Under the pieces are notes generated by a model that was not told where the DNA came from, ran no database searches, and saw only the letters and a list, made by a program, of their open reading frames with translations. 64,000 nt of DNA from the NCBI RefSeq assembly GCF_004010055.1, contig NZ_RQVT01000050.1, positions 1 to 64,000 of the forward strand. The letters are read 5' to 3'. A program made the position numbers and the translations under genes. Positions 8,069 through 17,401 of the stretch are shown here, in pieces. Position 1 is the stretch's first letter; each line of letters starts with the position of its first letter. The DNA is from Psychroflexus aestuariivivens (GTDB taxonomy: Bacteria > Bacteroidota > Bacteroidia > Flavobacteriales > Flavobacteriaceae).

Positions 8069-10462
8069 TTGATTTACAAATTTAATTTCTGTTTAATATT
8101 GTTTTTTTGTGTCGGAAATTTATTTTCTCAAAACACCTCTAAAGCAAGTCTATTTGGGAATATTCGCGATAAAGCTGGTCAAGCTTTGGAAGGTGTCACC
8201 GTTATTTTAGTAGATAAAAACAAAGGCGTGGTTACAAATGCCAAAGGTTTTTATCATTTAAAAAATATTTCTGAAGGCAGACACAACATCAAAGTCAGTT
8301 ATTTAGGGTTTGAAAGTTTTCAAAAAGAAATTGAATTTGGACCTAAAGCGCAGATTCAATTAGACATTCAACTTGAAGAAAGTTCATTTGAACTAGAAAC
8401 CATCAACTTGAAGGGAAAATCTGCAGTCCGAAAAATTAATGAACAAGCCTATACTGTAAATTCAGTATCAACAAAAGCACTTCAAAACAGCACTTCGGAT
8501 GCTAAACAAATTTTGAATCGTGTGCCAGGCGTTAGAATTTTACAAGATGGTGGATTGGGTTCAGATTTGGATTTTTCTCTAAATGGCTTTTCTGGCGATC
8601 AAGTGAAATTTTTCCTAAACGGTATTCCCATGGATAATTTTGGTTCGGCGTTCAATTTGGCAAGTATTCCAGTAAATTCTATAGAAAGAATCGATGTTTA
8701 CAAAGGCGTCGTACCGGTTTGGCTCGGCACTGACGCTTTGGGTGGCGCAGTGAATATTATCACCAATCAAAAAAATGATTTTTTAGATGTTTCTTATTCG
8801 TATGGCTCATTTAACACACACCGAACTTCTGTAAACGGCGCTTTTACTAATAAAAATGGATTCACTGTAAGAGGAAATTTTAATCATAATTATTCAGATA
8901 ATAATTACGACGTATTAGTTGACAAAAAAGATGTAAATGGCAATGTAGTAGAAAGAAATATTTGGGCAGAGCGTTTTCACGATCGCTATCGTTCGATTTC
9001 TGCAAACATTGAAACAGGCTGGGTTAACACTGATTTTGCAGATCAACTTCTATTTGGAATTATAGCTTCAGGGGATGATAACCAAATCCAAACTGGAGCG
9101 ACTATGGAAACAGTTTACGGTGGTGTTATAAACGAAAGTGAATCTGTAATTCCTACTTTAAAATACAAAAAGAACAACTTGTTTTTTGAAGGGCTGGATG
9201 TGAGTTTAAATTCTGCACTGAATTTAGTTAAAAACAAAATCATAGATACACTTACTGGAAGAAGATTCGACTGGTCTGGCAATGCTTTGGACACTGGTTC
9301 AGAAACTGATGGCGAATTAGGTGAAGCTAGTTTACTCACTTTAGACAATACAGAATTCACCTCTCAATTCAATGCTAGTTATTTATTCGATGAAAAACAT
9401 TCTTTGGTTTTCAATCATGGATTTCAATATTTTCATCAAGAAAGATTCGATGTTTTAAATCCTGACAGAATTGCAAACCAATTTCCAAATTCATTGTACA
9501 AAAATGTTTTAGGCTTGGCTTATAAGTATAATTTCAATCAGAACTGGAATGCCACAGCTTTCGGAAAAGCCTATATTTTGAATCTTGAAACGTCAAAAGA
9601 ATTTGATTTCGGTGAAGAAACTAGAAGAACCGATGTTTTTGAAACAAATAGTCAAAATTTTGGTTATGGTTTGGCGACTTCATATTTCATTTTACCAAAT
9701 CTTCAGCTAAAAGCATCTTATGAACATACTTACAGACTACCAACCGCTACAGAAGTTTTTGGTAATGGTTTGTTTGTCACTGCAAATGCAGATTTGGAGC
9801 CAGAACAAAGTGACAATTTGAATTGTGGTGCCACATATGATTTTTCCATAGGTGAAGCCAAACAACATAAATTCAATGTTGGAAGCAATTTTATATATCG
9901 TGAAGCCAAAGATCTTATTTTTCAAGTGGTAACTTTAAGCAGCCCACAAACCAACTTCAGTAATTTAGCTGAAATACGCACAATTGGCGTGGAAAGTAAT
10001 GTGAATTATGCTTGGAAAGACTTCTTCGAACTTTCCACAAATATGACTTATCAAAACAGTACAGATCAGGCAGAATTTACATATAACGATTTTTCAGGCT
10101 ATCAAGAAAACCTCAATCTCGGTGAGCGTTTACCAAACACACCTTATTTATTTGGGAATGCAAATGCAAGGTTCAATTTTGAAAATATTGGTCTGGATGA
10201 TTCAAAGCTTCAAGCAACTTATCGGTACAATTTTGTGGAAGAATTCTTTCTAAGTTGGTCAAGATTTGGCAATCGAAATACCAAAGCAATCATTCCACAG
10301 CAAAGTTCTCATGACTTAGAATTGAACTACAGTTTTCAAAACAACAAATACAATCTAGGCATAGAATGCAGAAATTTTACAGATGAAATTTTGTATGACA
10401 AATTCAGATTACAAAAACCAGGAAGAGCATTTTATGTCAAATTCAGATACGCAATCAATTAA
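8069..10462 (+). CDS. TonB-dependent receptor, siderophore/iron type
   Basis: 797 residues. Order: signal peptide ending NLFSQ, a CarboxypepD_reg-like beta-sandwich (about 27-110, GNIRDKAGQALEGVTVILV), the plug (about 125-230, RVPGVRILQDGGLG and RIDVYKGVVPVWLGTDALGGAVNI) and a 22-strand barrel ending FYVKFRYAIN. The start is TTG with GGAG eight bases upstream; it is the only start that gives a complete signal peptide. It transports a ligand across the outer membrane using TonB energy. The DUF4374 lipoprotein and PepSY protein downstream, and the palindromic operator upstream, point to ferric siderophore or heme. Family firm, ligand inferred. Confidence 0.92.
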   Translation: MIYKFNFCLILFFCVGNLFSQNTSKASLFGNIRDKAGQALEGVTVILVDKNKGVVTNAKGFYHLKNISEGRHNIKVSYLGFESFQKEIEFGPKAQIQLDIQLEESSFELETINLKGKSAVRKINEQAYTVNSVSTKALQNSTSDAKQILNRVPGVRILQDGGLGSDLDFSLNGFSGDQVKFFLNGIPMDNFGSAFNLASIPVNSIERIDVYKGVVPVWLGTDALGGAVNIITNQKNDFLDVSYSYGSFNTHRTSVNGAFTNKNGFTVRGNFNHNYSDNNYDVLVDKKDVNGNVVERNIWAERFHDRYRSISANIETGWVNTDFADQLLFGIIASGDDNQIQTGATMETVYGGVINESESVIPTLKYKKNNLFFEGLDVSLNSALNLVKNKIIDTLTGRRFDWSGNALDTGSETDGELGEASLLTLDNTEFTSQFNASYLFDEKHSLVFNHGFQYFHQERFDVLNPDRIANQFPNSLYKNVLGLAYKYNFNQNWNATAFGKAYILNLETSKEFDFGEETRRTDVFETNSQNFGYGLATSYFILPNLQLKASYEHTYRLPTATEVFGNGLFVTANADLEPEQSDNLNCGATYDFSIGEAKQHKFNVGSNFIYREAKDLIFQVVTLSSPQTNFSNLAEIRTIGVESNVNYAWKDFFELSTNMTYQNSTDQAEFTYNDFSGYQENLNLGERLPNTPYLFGNANARFNFENIGLDDSKLQATYRYNFVEEFFLSWSRFGNRNTKAIIPQQSSHDLELNYSFQNNKYNLGIECRNFTDEILYDKFRLQKPGRAFYVKFRYAIN

Positions 10463-10484
10463 TAATTACTAATAAATAATTCAT

Positions 10485-11726
10485 ATGTTTTCAACAAATT
10501 CTTTCAAAAAAACAAGTTTAGCGTTTTTAAGCCTTTTAGGCGTTTTTTCTTTCACTTCATGTAGTGATGACGATGATAATGTGGTCAGCGATGATAATTC
10601 AACAACAATTCCTGCAGAAGGCAAACCTTACGTTATGTCTATGGCAATCCAAGGCAGCGAGGGAAATTTCACTTATTACACCGTTCCTTTTGAAAATTTA
10701 ATGGAAGGCACACTTTCTGCTGAAGGTCAAGGTTTCGAACAACCTGGATATTACGATTTCACTCAAATTGACCAAACAATTTACAGTATTGGCGGTTTGG
10801 ACGATGTCAACGTCGTTGGTATTTCTAAAAATGAATCTGACGAATTGGTTCAAGTTGGCGACGTGTCTTATGATGCAAGCTTAAACGATGTGGTAAATGC
10901 TGATGAAAACACCGTGATTTCTGTCAGCATGAGTTCAGCTTCCGATGTCGTTACTTTCAGAAAATTCAACAAAAATAATGTGTCTGCGATTGAAACTAAA
11001 AATATTCAAGTTTCTCAATTCACATCATTGGTTGGTCCAGCTTACTCGGGAATGGTTGTTACGGAAAATCATTTATTCTTAAGTTATTACATCAGTAATC
11101 CTGAAACTTTTGCTACAGACTATACTGACCAAGCTGAAGTTGCGGTTTTTTCTTATCCTGAACTAGAATTTAAAAAAGTCATTACTGATGATCGTGTCGG
11201 ACCAATTGGCGGGTTTAACGTGAAGTCTGGCTTGATTAAAGATGAAAATAACAATGTTTACGCCATTTCTCATTCAAATCCAGCAAATGGATTTAGTGAG
11301 TTCACAAAACCAAGTGGTATATTGAAAATCAATTCTGGAGAAACTGAATTTGATGCTGACTACTTTTTTGATATTGAAGAAGCTTCTGGCGGAAATAACA
11401 CAGCACATTTGAAATATTTAGGCAACGGTCGTGCTTTTGCTGAAATCAATGTGGCTAGCAGAGATCAACAAGAAATGTGGTCTGACGGACCGCTACAATC
11501 TGCTATCGTAGATTTAGAAGCGCAAACAGTAAGCTATATCGATGGCATTCCAGAACATCCTGGACTAGGAAGAAGATTGATTGCACTTCAGGATGGTAAC
11601 TTCCTCTACACTTCTATAACTGAAGAAAACGGACTCTATGTTTACGAAGTAAATCTACAAACAGGAACTGCTGAAAAAGGTGCTAAAATACAAGCTAGTT
11701 TTCCTGCAGGAATTTTCAAATTATAA
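10485..11726 (+). CDS. DUF4374-type lipoprotein of the iron-uptake operon
   Basis: 413 residues with a lipoprotein signal (LLGVFSFTSC, Cys at about 27) followed by an Asp-rich linker and a beta-rich body in which repeated VYAIS, FLSYYI and LYTSITE strands suggest a beta-propeller. Proteins of the DUF4374 family are commonly encoded next to TonB receptors for siderophores in Bacteroidota. It begins 22 bases after the receptor gene. It is probably a surface or periplasmic ligand-binding or sensing partner of the receptor; no catalytic site is visible. Confidence 0.78.
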   Translation: MFSTNSFKKTSLAFLSLLGVFSFTSCSDDDDNVVSDDNSTTIPAEGKPYVMSMAIQGSEGNFTYYTVPFENLMEGTLSAEGQGFEQPGYYDFTQIDQTIYSIGGLDDVNVVGISKNESDELVQVGDVSYDASLNDVVNADENTVISVSMSSASDVVTFRKFNKNNVSAIETKNIQVSQFTSLVGPAYSGMVVTENHLFLSYYISNPETFATDYTDQAEVAVFSYPELEFKKVITDDRVGPIGGFNVKSGLIKDENNNVYAISHSNPANGFSEFTKPSGILKINSGETEFDADYFFDIEEASGGNNTAHLKYLGNGRAFAEINVASRDQQEMWSDGPLQSAIVDLEAQTVSYIDGIPEHPGLGRRLIALQDGNFLYTSITEENGLYVYEVNLQTGTAEKGAKIQASFPAGIFKL

Positions 11727-11793
11727 AAAATTTATCATATAATTTTCGGGCTTATTCATTTCAAATAAGTCCGAAAATTTTGTTTTCATTGGT

Positions 11794-12981
11794 ATGAAAA
11801 AGTACAAAGCCAAATCTTCTAAAAAAAGTAATTTCAGAAAGTTGAATGACTGGTTGCATTTGTGGCTAGGTTTATTTTCTGGAATTATTGTTTTTATCGT
11901 TAGCATCACAGGTTGCATTTATGTTTTTGAAAAAGAAATCAAAGATGCCATGGAACCTTGGCGATTTGTAGAGGTAAAAAATCAAGATTTTGTACCACCA
12001 ACTCAACTTCTTGATACGGCAAAAGTTTATATGCCAAATTCAGAACCTTCAGGTCTAACTTATAGCAACAAAGAAGGTGCAGCTGCAGTTGGTTTCAACT
12101 CCTTCGAAAATGGTGAAAGGCATTTTACTGCAGTTTTTATGAATCCATACACTGGGGAATTCATAAAAAAACAACAAATTATGGGCAGTGGAAATTTTGA
12201 CTTTTTTCGACTCATAATAGATGGTCACAGGGCTTTGTGGTTGCCATACGATATTGGCAGGCCAATTGTAGGCGTTGCCACTTTAATTTTCGTATTCCTG
12301 ATAATTAGCGGTCTGGTTATGTGGTGGCCAAAAAATTTGAAAAAAGGCAATCGAAAGAAAAGTTTCAGTATCAAATGGAAAGGTAATTTTAAACGCGTCA
12401 ACTACGATTTACATAATGTGCTTGGTTTTTATAGTTTACTTTTTGCTTTGGTTATCGGAATTACAGGATTGGTTTGGAGTTTTGAATGGTTTGAAGATTC
12501 GTTGTATTATGTAACTTCTGGTGGCGAAGAACATCCTGGACATCACCATCCACATTCAGATATTTCCAAAAGTTATTTAGTTGAAGATGATACAATCTCT
12601 GCTTTAGACCGTGCCTGGTATAAAACATTAGCAAAAGAAGATAATTTCCAAGGCATGTATTTGTCCCCAAATTTAAAAGATAAAGATGATGCCATAGAAA
12701 TTGTAGCTTACCAAGACCATGGTTCGTTTTACAATAAAAACGAATATTTCTATGACCAGTACACTTTGGAGGAATTTGAAGTCGAAGGTGCTAAATATGA
12801 AGAAGCAAGCTTTGCCGATCAATTGGTTTCACTGAATTATGACATACACATTGGCGCGGTTTGGGGTTTGCCGGGTAAAATACTAGCATTTTTGGTAAGT
12901 CTAATATGTGCAAGTTTACCAGTAACTGGATTTTTAGTTTGGTGGAACAAAAAGAAAAAAGGAAAGAAGAGAAAGGCGTAA
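11794..12981 (+). CDS. PepSY-associated TM-helix protein, siderophore/ferric reductase-like
   Basis: 395 residues with four membrane segments (about 25-47, 160-185, 210-235 and 365-385) and two periplasmic PepSY-like regions. Conserved-looking histidines sit at the helix ends (LHLWLGL, YDLHNVLGFY, YDIHIGAVWG) and could ligate heme. A His-rich stretch (HPGHHHPHSD, about 246-255) may bind metal. PepSY_TM proteins are inner-membrane partners of siderophore receptors and some reduce ferric siderophores. It is 67 bases downstream of the DUF4374 gene and closes the operon. Reductase activity is an inference. Confidence 0.85.
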   Translation: MKKYKAKSSKKSNFRKLNDWLHLWLGLFSGIIVFIVSITGCIYVFEKEIKDAMEPWRFVEVKNQDFVPPTQLLDTAKVYMPNSEPSGLTYSNKEGAAAVGFNSFENGERHFTAVFMNPYTGEFIKKQQIMGSGNFDFFRLIIDGHRALWLPYDIGRPIVGVATLIFVFLIISGLVMWWPKNLKKGNRKKSFSIKWKGNFKRVNYDLHNVLGFYSLLFALVIGITGLVWSFEWFEDSLYYVTSGGEEHPGHHHPHSDISKSYLVEDDTISALDRAWYKTLAKEDNFQGMYLSPNLKDKDDAIEIVAYQDHGSFYNKNEYFYDQYTLEEFEVEGAKYEEASFADQLVSLNYDIHIGAVWGLPGKILAFLVSLICASLPVTGFLVWWNKKKKGKKRKA

Positions 12982-12985
12982 ATAT

Positions 12986-13486
12986 TTATTTTTTTGCAGA
13001 AGCCAATTCATGGATTTTTTCGTAAACAAGTTGCGATTCCCAACCTCTATAAAATAAATAATTTGCCAGTTTTTTCTTTTTTTTCAAAATAGAAGTGTCC
13101 TTGATGTCATTCCAGCGTTTTTCAGCTAAATCATTTAAAGTGGAAAAATAATCTTCATCTGGAATTTCTTTCAAGGCTAATTTAATATTGAAGGCTGAAA
13201 TGTTTTTCATCTTCAATTCACGAACAATTCTAATTTTTCCCCATTTTTTTATTCTAAATTTTCCTCTTGCAAAACTTTTTGCAAAACGACTTTCATTGAG
13301 GAAATCCTCTTCGATTAATTTTAAAATAATCTGATTTCTAGCGTCTTCGAACATATTCATATCATAAAGCTTCTGCTCAACCTCTTTATGACATCGGTCT
13401 TGATAAACACAATAATTCATCAACTTCAGCATCGCTTCATCGACAGTGTAGGATTTTTTTGGTTCGAAATCAGAATAATTTTTCAT
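12986..13486 (-). CDS. recX: RecX family regulator of recombination
   Basis: 166 residues, all helical, with the tandem three-helix repeats of RecX (LKLMNYCVYQDRCHKEVEQKL, LIEEDFLNESRFAKSFARGKF, KWGKIRIVRELKMK, LANYLFYRGW). RecX binds RecA filaments and usually dampens their activity. It is not next to recA here, which lies at 28231 on the other strand. It is convergent with the PepSY gene (4-base gap) and is separated from the RNase G-like gene upstream by a terminator. Length is normal for the family. Confidence 0.9.
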   Translation of the reverse strand: MKNYSDFEPKKSYTVDEAMLKLMNYCVYQDRCHKEVEQKLYDMNMFEDARNQIILKLIEEDFLNESRFAKSFARGKFRIKKWGKIRIVRELKMKNISAFNIKLALKEIPDEDYFSTLNDLAEKRWNDIKDTSILKKKKKLANYLFYRGWESQLVYEKIHELASAKK

Positions 13487-13525
13487 ATTAAGTTAAATCG
13501 GAATGCTAATTTATGAAAAACAAAA

Positions 13526-13557
13526 AAACCCTATGTCCAGTTTTGGTCATAGGGTTT
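13526..13557 (-). terminator. Rho-independent terminator after the RNase G-like gene
   Basis: Inverted repeat AAACCCTATG (13526-13535) and CATAGGGTTT (13548-13557) with a 12-base loop; on the minus strand it is followed by a run of seven U. It lies 11 bases after the stop of the ribonuclease gene and before recX. Confidence 0.85.
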
Positions 13558-13567
13558 AGTATTTAAC

Positions 13568-15112
13568 TTATATGTTGATGACATCACCTTTACTATCATG
13601 GAAGTGATATTCTAGATAGTTATAGGCATCTCTTGGTTGGATTTTTATCCATTTTTTGAAATCAAAAAACCATTTGCTTCTTGGTGAAGGCATACCTTTG
13701 ACAAGATATGCTGCAATAAATGGATGTGCTGTAAGCACCACTTTTTTAATATCCTTTTTCATGATTTTCTGAAGATCGGCGTTAATTTTGTTTACAATAA
13801 CAATTGGCGCTTCTATTTCTCCATCGACATTTGGATTTTTTTCTCGTGTTTTGATATTCATTTCCGGCCTTACGCGCTGTCTAGTAATTTGGATTAGACC
13901 AAACTTACTCGGCGGAAGAATTTTGTGCTTGGCGCGGTCATCGCTCATCTCTTCTTTGAGATGATCATAAAGTTTTCTTCGGTTGTCTGGGTTGTTCATG
14001 TCGATAAAATCTACGACAATGATGCCGCCCATATCTCTCAATCTGAGTTGTCGTGCTATTTCTGTTGCACTTATCAAATTGACTTCTAATGCTGTATCTT
14101 CTTGATTTTTTGCCTTATTGCTTCTGTTTCCACTATTGACGTCTATAACGTGCATAGCTTCAGTATGTTCAATAACGAGATAAGCTCCTTTTTTCATAGT
14201 CACAGTTTTTCCAAAAGATGTTTTTATTTGTCTTTCGATACTATATTTTTCAAATATTGGAACTTTGTTGTTATTGTATAAAGATACGATGGATTCCTTT
14301 TTGGGGGAAATTTTACCAACATACTCTTTGATTTGGTTGTGGATAACATCGTCATCTACACAAATAGACGTAAAAGAATCATTGAAAATATCTCTTAAGA
14401 TTGATGAGGCTTTATTGAGTTCACCTAATACTTTGGAGGGTTGATGTGCACGATTGAGTTTTTTGCACATATTTTCCCAACGCTTCATCAAATTCTGAAG
14501 GTCTTTGTCGATATCAGCGACTTTTTTGCCTTCGGCAACAGTTCTGATAATGACACTAAAACCTTTAGGCTTAATACTTTTAACTAATCGTTTTAATCGG
14601 CTTTTTTCTTCTTTACTTTCAATTTTTTGGGAAACTGAAATGCGGTCAGAAAATGGAACCAAAACAATGTAGCGACCTGCAAGAGAAAGCTCACTGCTCA
14701 ATCTTGGGCCTTTGGTAGAGATAGGTTCTTTCACCACTTGAACAAGAACAGATTGATTGGAGTGTAGCGTGTCTGCTATGGATCCGTTTTTATCTATATC
14801 TTCTTCTCGCGGAAAATCTTTTAAAGAAAAATTCTTCAGTTTTCCTGAAGTGGCTTTTTTTACAAAATTCAGCATGGTCTTGACTTGTGGACCAAGATCA
14901 TGATAATGCAAAAACCCGTCTTTTTCGTAGCCTACATTTACAAATGCAGCATTTAGACCAGGTAAAGCTTTTCTTATTTTTGCAAGAAAAATATCGCCAA
15001 CAGAAAAATTGAAACCTTCTGTTTCTTTATGAAGCTCTATGAGTCTTCCGTCTTTTAACAAGGCAAAATCTACAGCGTCGGAACTAGATCTTACTATTAA
15101 TTCCTTATTCAC
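13568..15112 (-). CDS. rng: Ribonuclease E/G family endoribonuclease
   Basis: 514 residues, the length of RNase G, without the long C-terminal scaffold of RNase E. An S1 RNA-binding domain (about 37-130, with a lysine-rich insert around 85-105) precedes the catalytic region. The magnesium-binding aspartates lie in HVIDVNSGN (near 320) and IIVVDFIDMNNPDNRRKL (near 365). The start is GTG, giving MNKELIVRSSSD as in other Bacteroidetes homologues. The enzyme matures 16S rRNA and cleaves AU-rich single-stranded RNA. It is preceded on the same strand by a small basic protein and hup, a neighbourhood I recognise from other Flavobacteriia. Confidence 0.93.
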   Translation of the reverse strand: MNKELIVRSSSDAVDFALLKDGRLIELHKETEGFNFSVGDIFLAKIRKALPGLNAAFVNVGYEKDGFLHYHDLGPQVKTMLNFVKKATSGKLKNFSLKDFPREEDIDKNGSIADTLHSNQSVLVQVVKEPISTKGPRLSSELSLAGRYIVLVPFSDRISVSQKIESKEEKSRLKRLVKSIKPKGFSVIIRTVAEGKKVADIDKDLQNLMKRWENMCKKLNRAHQPSKVLGELNKASSILRDIFNDSFTSICVDDDVIHNQIKEYVGKISPKKESIVSLYNNNKVPIFEKYSIERQIKTSFGKTVTMKKGAYLVIEHTEAMHVIDVNSGNRSNKAKNQEDTALEVNLISATEIARQLRLRDMGGIIVVDFIDMNNPDNRRKLYDHLKEEMSDDRAKHKILPPSKFGLIQITRQRVRPEMNIKTREKNPNVDGEIEAPIVIVNKINADLQKIMKKDIKKVVLTAHPFIAAYLVKGMPSPRSKWFFDFKKWIKIQPRDAYNYLEYHFHDSKGDVINI

Positions 15113-15244
15113 GCTTAATTAGATTTAGTATCTGTAAAATTCACAGATAAGTTAAACAATTTTTATTTTCAGATTTTTTCAACTGAAAATAGATTTTAAT
15201 TTTAAAATTTCTTGATATGAAATTTTTGATGTCAATGAACGTAA

Positions 15245-15280
15245 CAAGAAAAAGTAGTTTTTAAAAACTACTTTTTCTTG
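15245..15280 (-). terminator. 36-bp perfect palindrome overlapping the end of the small basic-protein gene
   Basis: Bases 15245-15262 are the exact reverse complement of 15263-15280 (arm ends CAAGAAAAAG and CTTTTTCTTG). The last four codons of the 29-residue gene, three lysine codons and the stop, lie inside the repeat. It probably acts as a terminator, although there is no unpaired loop and the tail is not a pure U-run. Confidence 0.6.
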
Positions 15281-15357
15281 TGTCGGTTTGCTCTACTTCT
15301 CTTTTTTCTTTTATGAGTTGCAACCTTGTGTCTTTTTCTCTTCTTACCACTTGGCAT
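15268..15357 (-). CDS. Conserved 29-residue lysine/arginine-rich basic protein
   Basis: A 29-codon gene starting ATG at 15357 and ending TAG at 15268. It begins MPSGKKRKRHKVATHKRKK and ends RANRHKKK; about two thirds of the residues are Lys, Arg or His. I recall near-identical short proteins in many Bacteroidota (with MPCGKKRKRHK in others). Such composition suggests a ribosome- or RNA-associated protein, but I cannot assign one of the named ribosomal proteins. It sits 27 bases downstream of hup on the same strand and ends inside a perfect palindrome. Easily missed by gene finders because of its size. Confidence 0.75.
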   Translation of the reverse strand: MPSGKKRKRHKVATHKRKKRSRANRHKKK

Positions 15358-15384
15358 ACGCTTGAGTTTTTTGTGATTAATAAA

Positions 15385-15675
15385 TTATTTTACTTCAACA
15401 TTTTGTTTCACTCCTTCTACAAATACTTTGGCTGGTTTGAATGCCGGTATGTTGTGTGCAGGAATTTTGATGGTAGTGTTTTTAGAAATATTCCTTCCTG
15501 TTTTTTCCGCTCTTGTTTTCACTATAAAGCTTCCAAAACCTCTTAGGTAAACATTATCGCCACCTTCTAAAGAATTCTTAACTTCGTCCATAAAGGTTTC
15601 TATAGTAACTTGGACATCTCCTTTTTCCAATCCTAACCTTTCCGAAATGTTAGCTACAATATCTGCTTTCGTCAT
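15385..15675 (-). CDS. HU/IHF family DNA-binding protein
   Basis: 96 residues, the standard HU size. Two N-terminal helices (MTKADIVANISERLG, VQVTIETFMDEVKNSL) and the beta-arm GDNVYLRGFGSFIVKTRAEKTGRNISK are followed by the TTIKIPAHNIPAFKPAK flap that intercalates DNA at its proline. HU proteins bend and compact DNA as dimers. The gene is divergent from mutY and is followed by the 29-residue basic protein. A TATATTTG -7 element is present upstream at 15723-15730 on the minus strand. Confidence 0.95.
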   Translation of the reverse strand: MTKADIVANISERLGLEKGDVQVTIETFMDEVKNSLEGGDNVYLRGFGSFIVKTRAEKTGRNISKNTTIKIPAHNIPAFKPAKVFVEGVKQNVEVK

Positions 15676-15722
15676 AATTCAAAAAATTTATACAGGGTTA
15701 ATCTTCTATTTTTTTGAGTTTG

Positions 15723-15730
15723 CAAATATA
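15723..15730 (-). promoter_or_regulatory. -7 promoter element of hup
   Basis: On the minus strand TATATTTG matches TAnnTTTG exactly, 48 bases before the hup start. I do not see a TTG at the ideal -33 spacing. Confidence 0.45.
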
Positions 15731-15808
15731 GGGAATTAATCCACAATAAATAAATCCAAGGCGCTAAATAGTAGGCAAATATGATTTATACTTGCAAAAA
15801 AGCTTAAA

Positions 15809-16879
15809 ATGAATTTCTCCAAAACACTTGTCACTTGGTATGAAACACACAAAAGAGATTTGCCCTGGCGGCATACAAAAGACCCGTATAGAATTTGGCT
15901 AAGTGAAATAATGCTCCAGCAAACCCAAGTAAAGCAAGGCCTGCCATACTATGAGAAATTTATATCGAACTTTCCAACAGTTGAAGATTTAGCTAAAGCA
16001 GATGAAGATGTTGTGATGAAACTTTGGCAAGGATTAGGCTATTATTCCCGGGCAAGAAATTTACATTTTACAGCAAAATATGTATCAAATCACCTCAACG
16101 GAAAATTCCCTTCGAATTATAAAGATTTGCTGAAACTGAAAGGCGTTGGTCAATATACCGCAGCTGCCATCGCTTCTTTTGCCTATAATGAAACTGTTGC
16201 TGTAGTCGATGGGAATGTTTACAGGCTTTTGGCGCGTTTGCATGGTATTTCAACTCCCATCAATTCTAGTGAAGGTGAAAAAAATTTCAAAAAAATTGCT
16301 GAAGATTTACTTTCTGATGAAAATCCCGGCATTCACAATCAAGCCATGATGGAGTTTGGCGCAATTCAATGCAAACCTAAAACCCCAAAATGCATGTTTT
16401 GTCCATTTCAAAATGAATGTGTCGCTTTTCAAACCAATCAAATAGACACGTTGCCTGTGAAACTCAAAAAAATAAAAATAAAACATAGATATTTAAATTT
16501 TCTAGTGTTTGAAGATCAAAACAAACAAACTTTAGTTGAAAAAAGAACGGCTAAAGGAATTTGGCAAAATCTATATCAATTTCCACTTATAGAAGCAGAA
16601 AAGAAACTAACTTCGCTTTCAAAAGAAACGGTTGATGATTTGTTTCCATCAGAAATTTCAGGAATAATTTCAATTGAAAAAATAAATCAAAAATCGATTA
16701 AACACCAGTTAACGCATCAAAAGCTTCACGCAGATTTTTGGAAAGTATATTTCAAATCAGATTTGAAATCTTTCCCAACAACATCAAAAGCAGAAGTTTC
16801 TGAACTAGATAAAGTCAAAACCTATGCGGTACCAGTTTTAATTCAAAATTTTATAGAATCAGACTTTTTCAAAGCATGA
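15809..16879 (+). CDS. mutY: A/G-specific adenine glycosylase
   Basis: 356 residues. It removes adenine mispaired with 8-oxoguanine. The helix-hairpin-helix LKGVGQYTAAAIASFAY, the catalytic glutamate in SEIMLQQTQV and the aspartate in VVDGNVYRLLARL are present. The 4Fe-4S cluster cysteines are in CKPKTPKCMFCPFQNEC (about 188-204). A C-terminal NUDIX-like domain (about 225-350) includes the AKGIWQNLYQFPLIE motif used in oxoG recognition. It opens the mutY-ssb-gldE-gldD cluster, a conserved flavobacterial gene order. Confidence 0.97.
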   Translation: MNFSKTLVTWYETHKRDLPWRHTKDPYRIWLSEIMLQQTQVKQGLPYYEKFISNFPTVEDLAKADEDVVMKLWQGLGYYSRARNLHFTAKYVSNHLNGKFPSNYKDLLKLKGVGQYTAAAIASFAYNETVAVVDGNVYRLLARLHGISTPINSSEGEKNFKKIAEDLLSDENPGIHNQAMMEFGAIQCKPKTPKCMFCPFQNECVAFQTNQIDTLPVKLKKIKIKHRYLNFLVFEDQNKQTLVEKRTAKGIWQNLYQFPLIEAEKKLTSLSKETVDDLFPSEISGIISIEKINQKSIKHQLTHQKLHADFWKVYFKSDLKSFPTTSKAEVSELDKVKTYAVPVLIQNFIESDFFKA

Positions 16880-16915
16880 TTCTTTTTATTACATTTACAT
16901 TTAAAATTTCTCATT

Positions 16916-17377
16916 ATGGCAGGAACACTCAATAAAGTTATGCTCATCGGTCATACAGGCGACGAGGTAAAAATGCATTATTTCGAAGGTGGTGGCTGCA
17001 TAGGCAGATTTCCATTAGCTACCAATGAAGATTACGTGAATAAAACTACAGGCGAAAAAGTGTCTAATACAGAATGGCATAACATCGTTGTAAGAAATAA
17101 AGCTGCAGAAATATGCGAGAAGTATCTAAGCAAAGGTGATAAAGTATATATTGAAGGACGCATAAAAACTAGGAAATGGCAAGACGATAAAGGAATGGAC
17201 AGGTATTCTACCGAAATTCAATGTTTAGAATTTACTTTTCTCACACCAAAAGATCAAAGCGGAAGCCAAACTTCTAATGTACCTCAGCAATCACAAAATT
17301 CTGAATCACCAAAACCTAAACCACAACCTTCTGCGAATCAAGTACAGGAAGAGGAAGAAGACGATTTACCATTTTAA
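16916..17377 (+). CDS. ssb: Single-stranded DNA-binding protein
   Basis: 153 residues: an OB fold (about 1-110, beginning MAGTLNKVMLIGHTGDEV, with VYIEGRIKTRKWQDDKG), a Gln/Ser/Pro-rich disordered linker (about 118-143) and the acidic tail EEEEDDLPF that recruits repair and replication proteins. It coats ssDNA during replication, recombination and repair. It lies 36 bases after mutY and 24 bases before gldE on the same strand, so the four genes are probably one transcript. Confidence 0.97.
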   Translation: MAGTLNKVMLIGHTGDEVKMHYFEGGGCIGRFPLATNEDYVNKTTGEKVSNTEWHNIVVRNKAAEICEKYLSKGDKVYIEGRIKTRKWQDDKGMDRYSTEIQCLEFTFLTPKDQSGSQTSNVPQQSQNSESPKPKPQPSANQVQEEEEDDLPF

Positions 17378-17401
17378 CAGAATACAAAAAACTATTTAAT
17401 T

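Noticed and set aside
15280-15546. An 88-codon plus-strand frame across hup and the small basic-protein gene
   Set aside because: It is antisense to two well-supported genes and has no domain or promoter.
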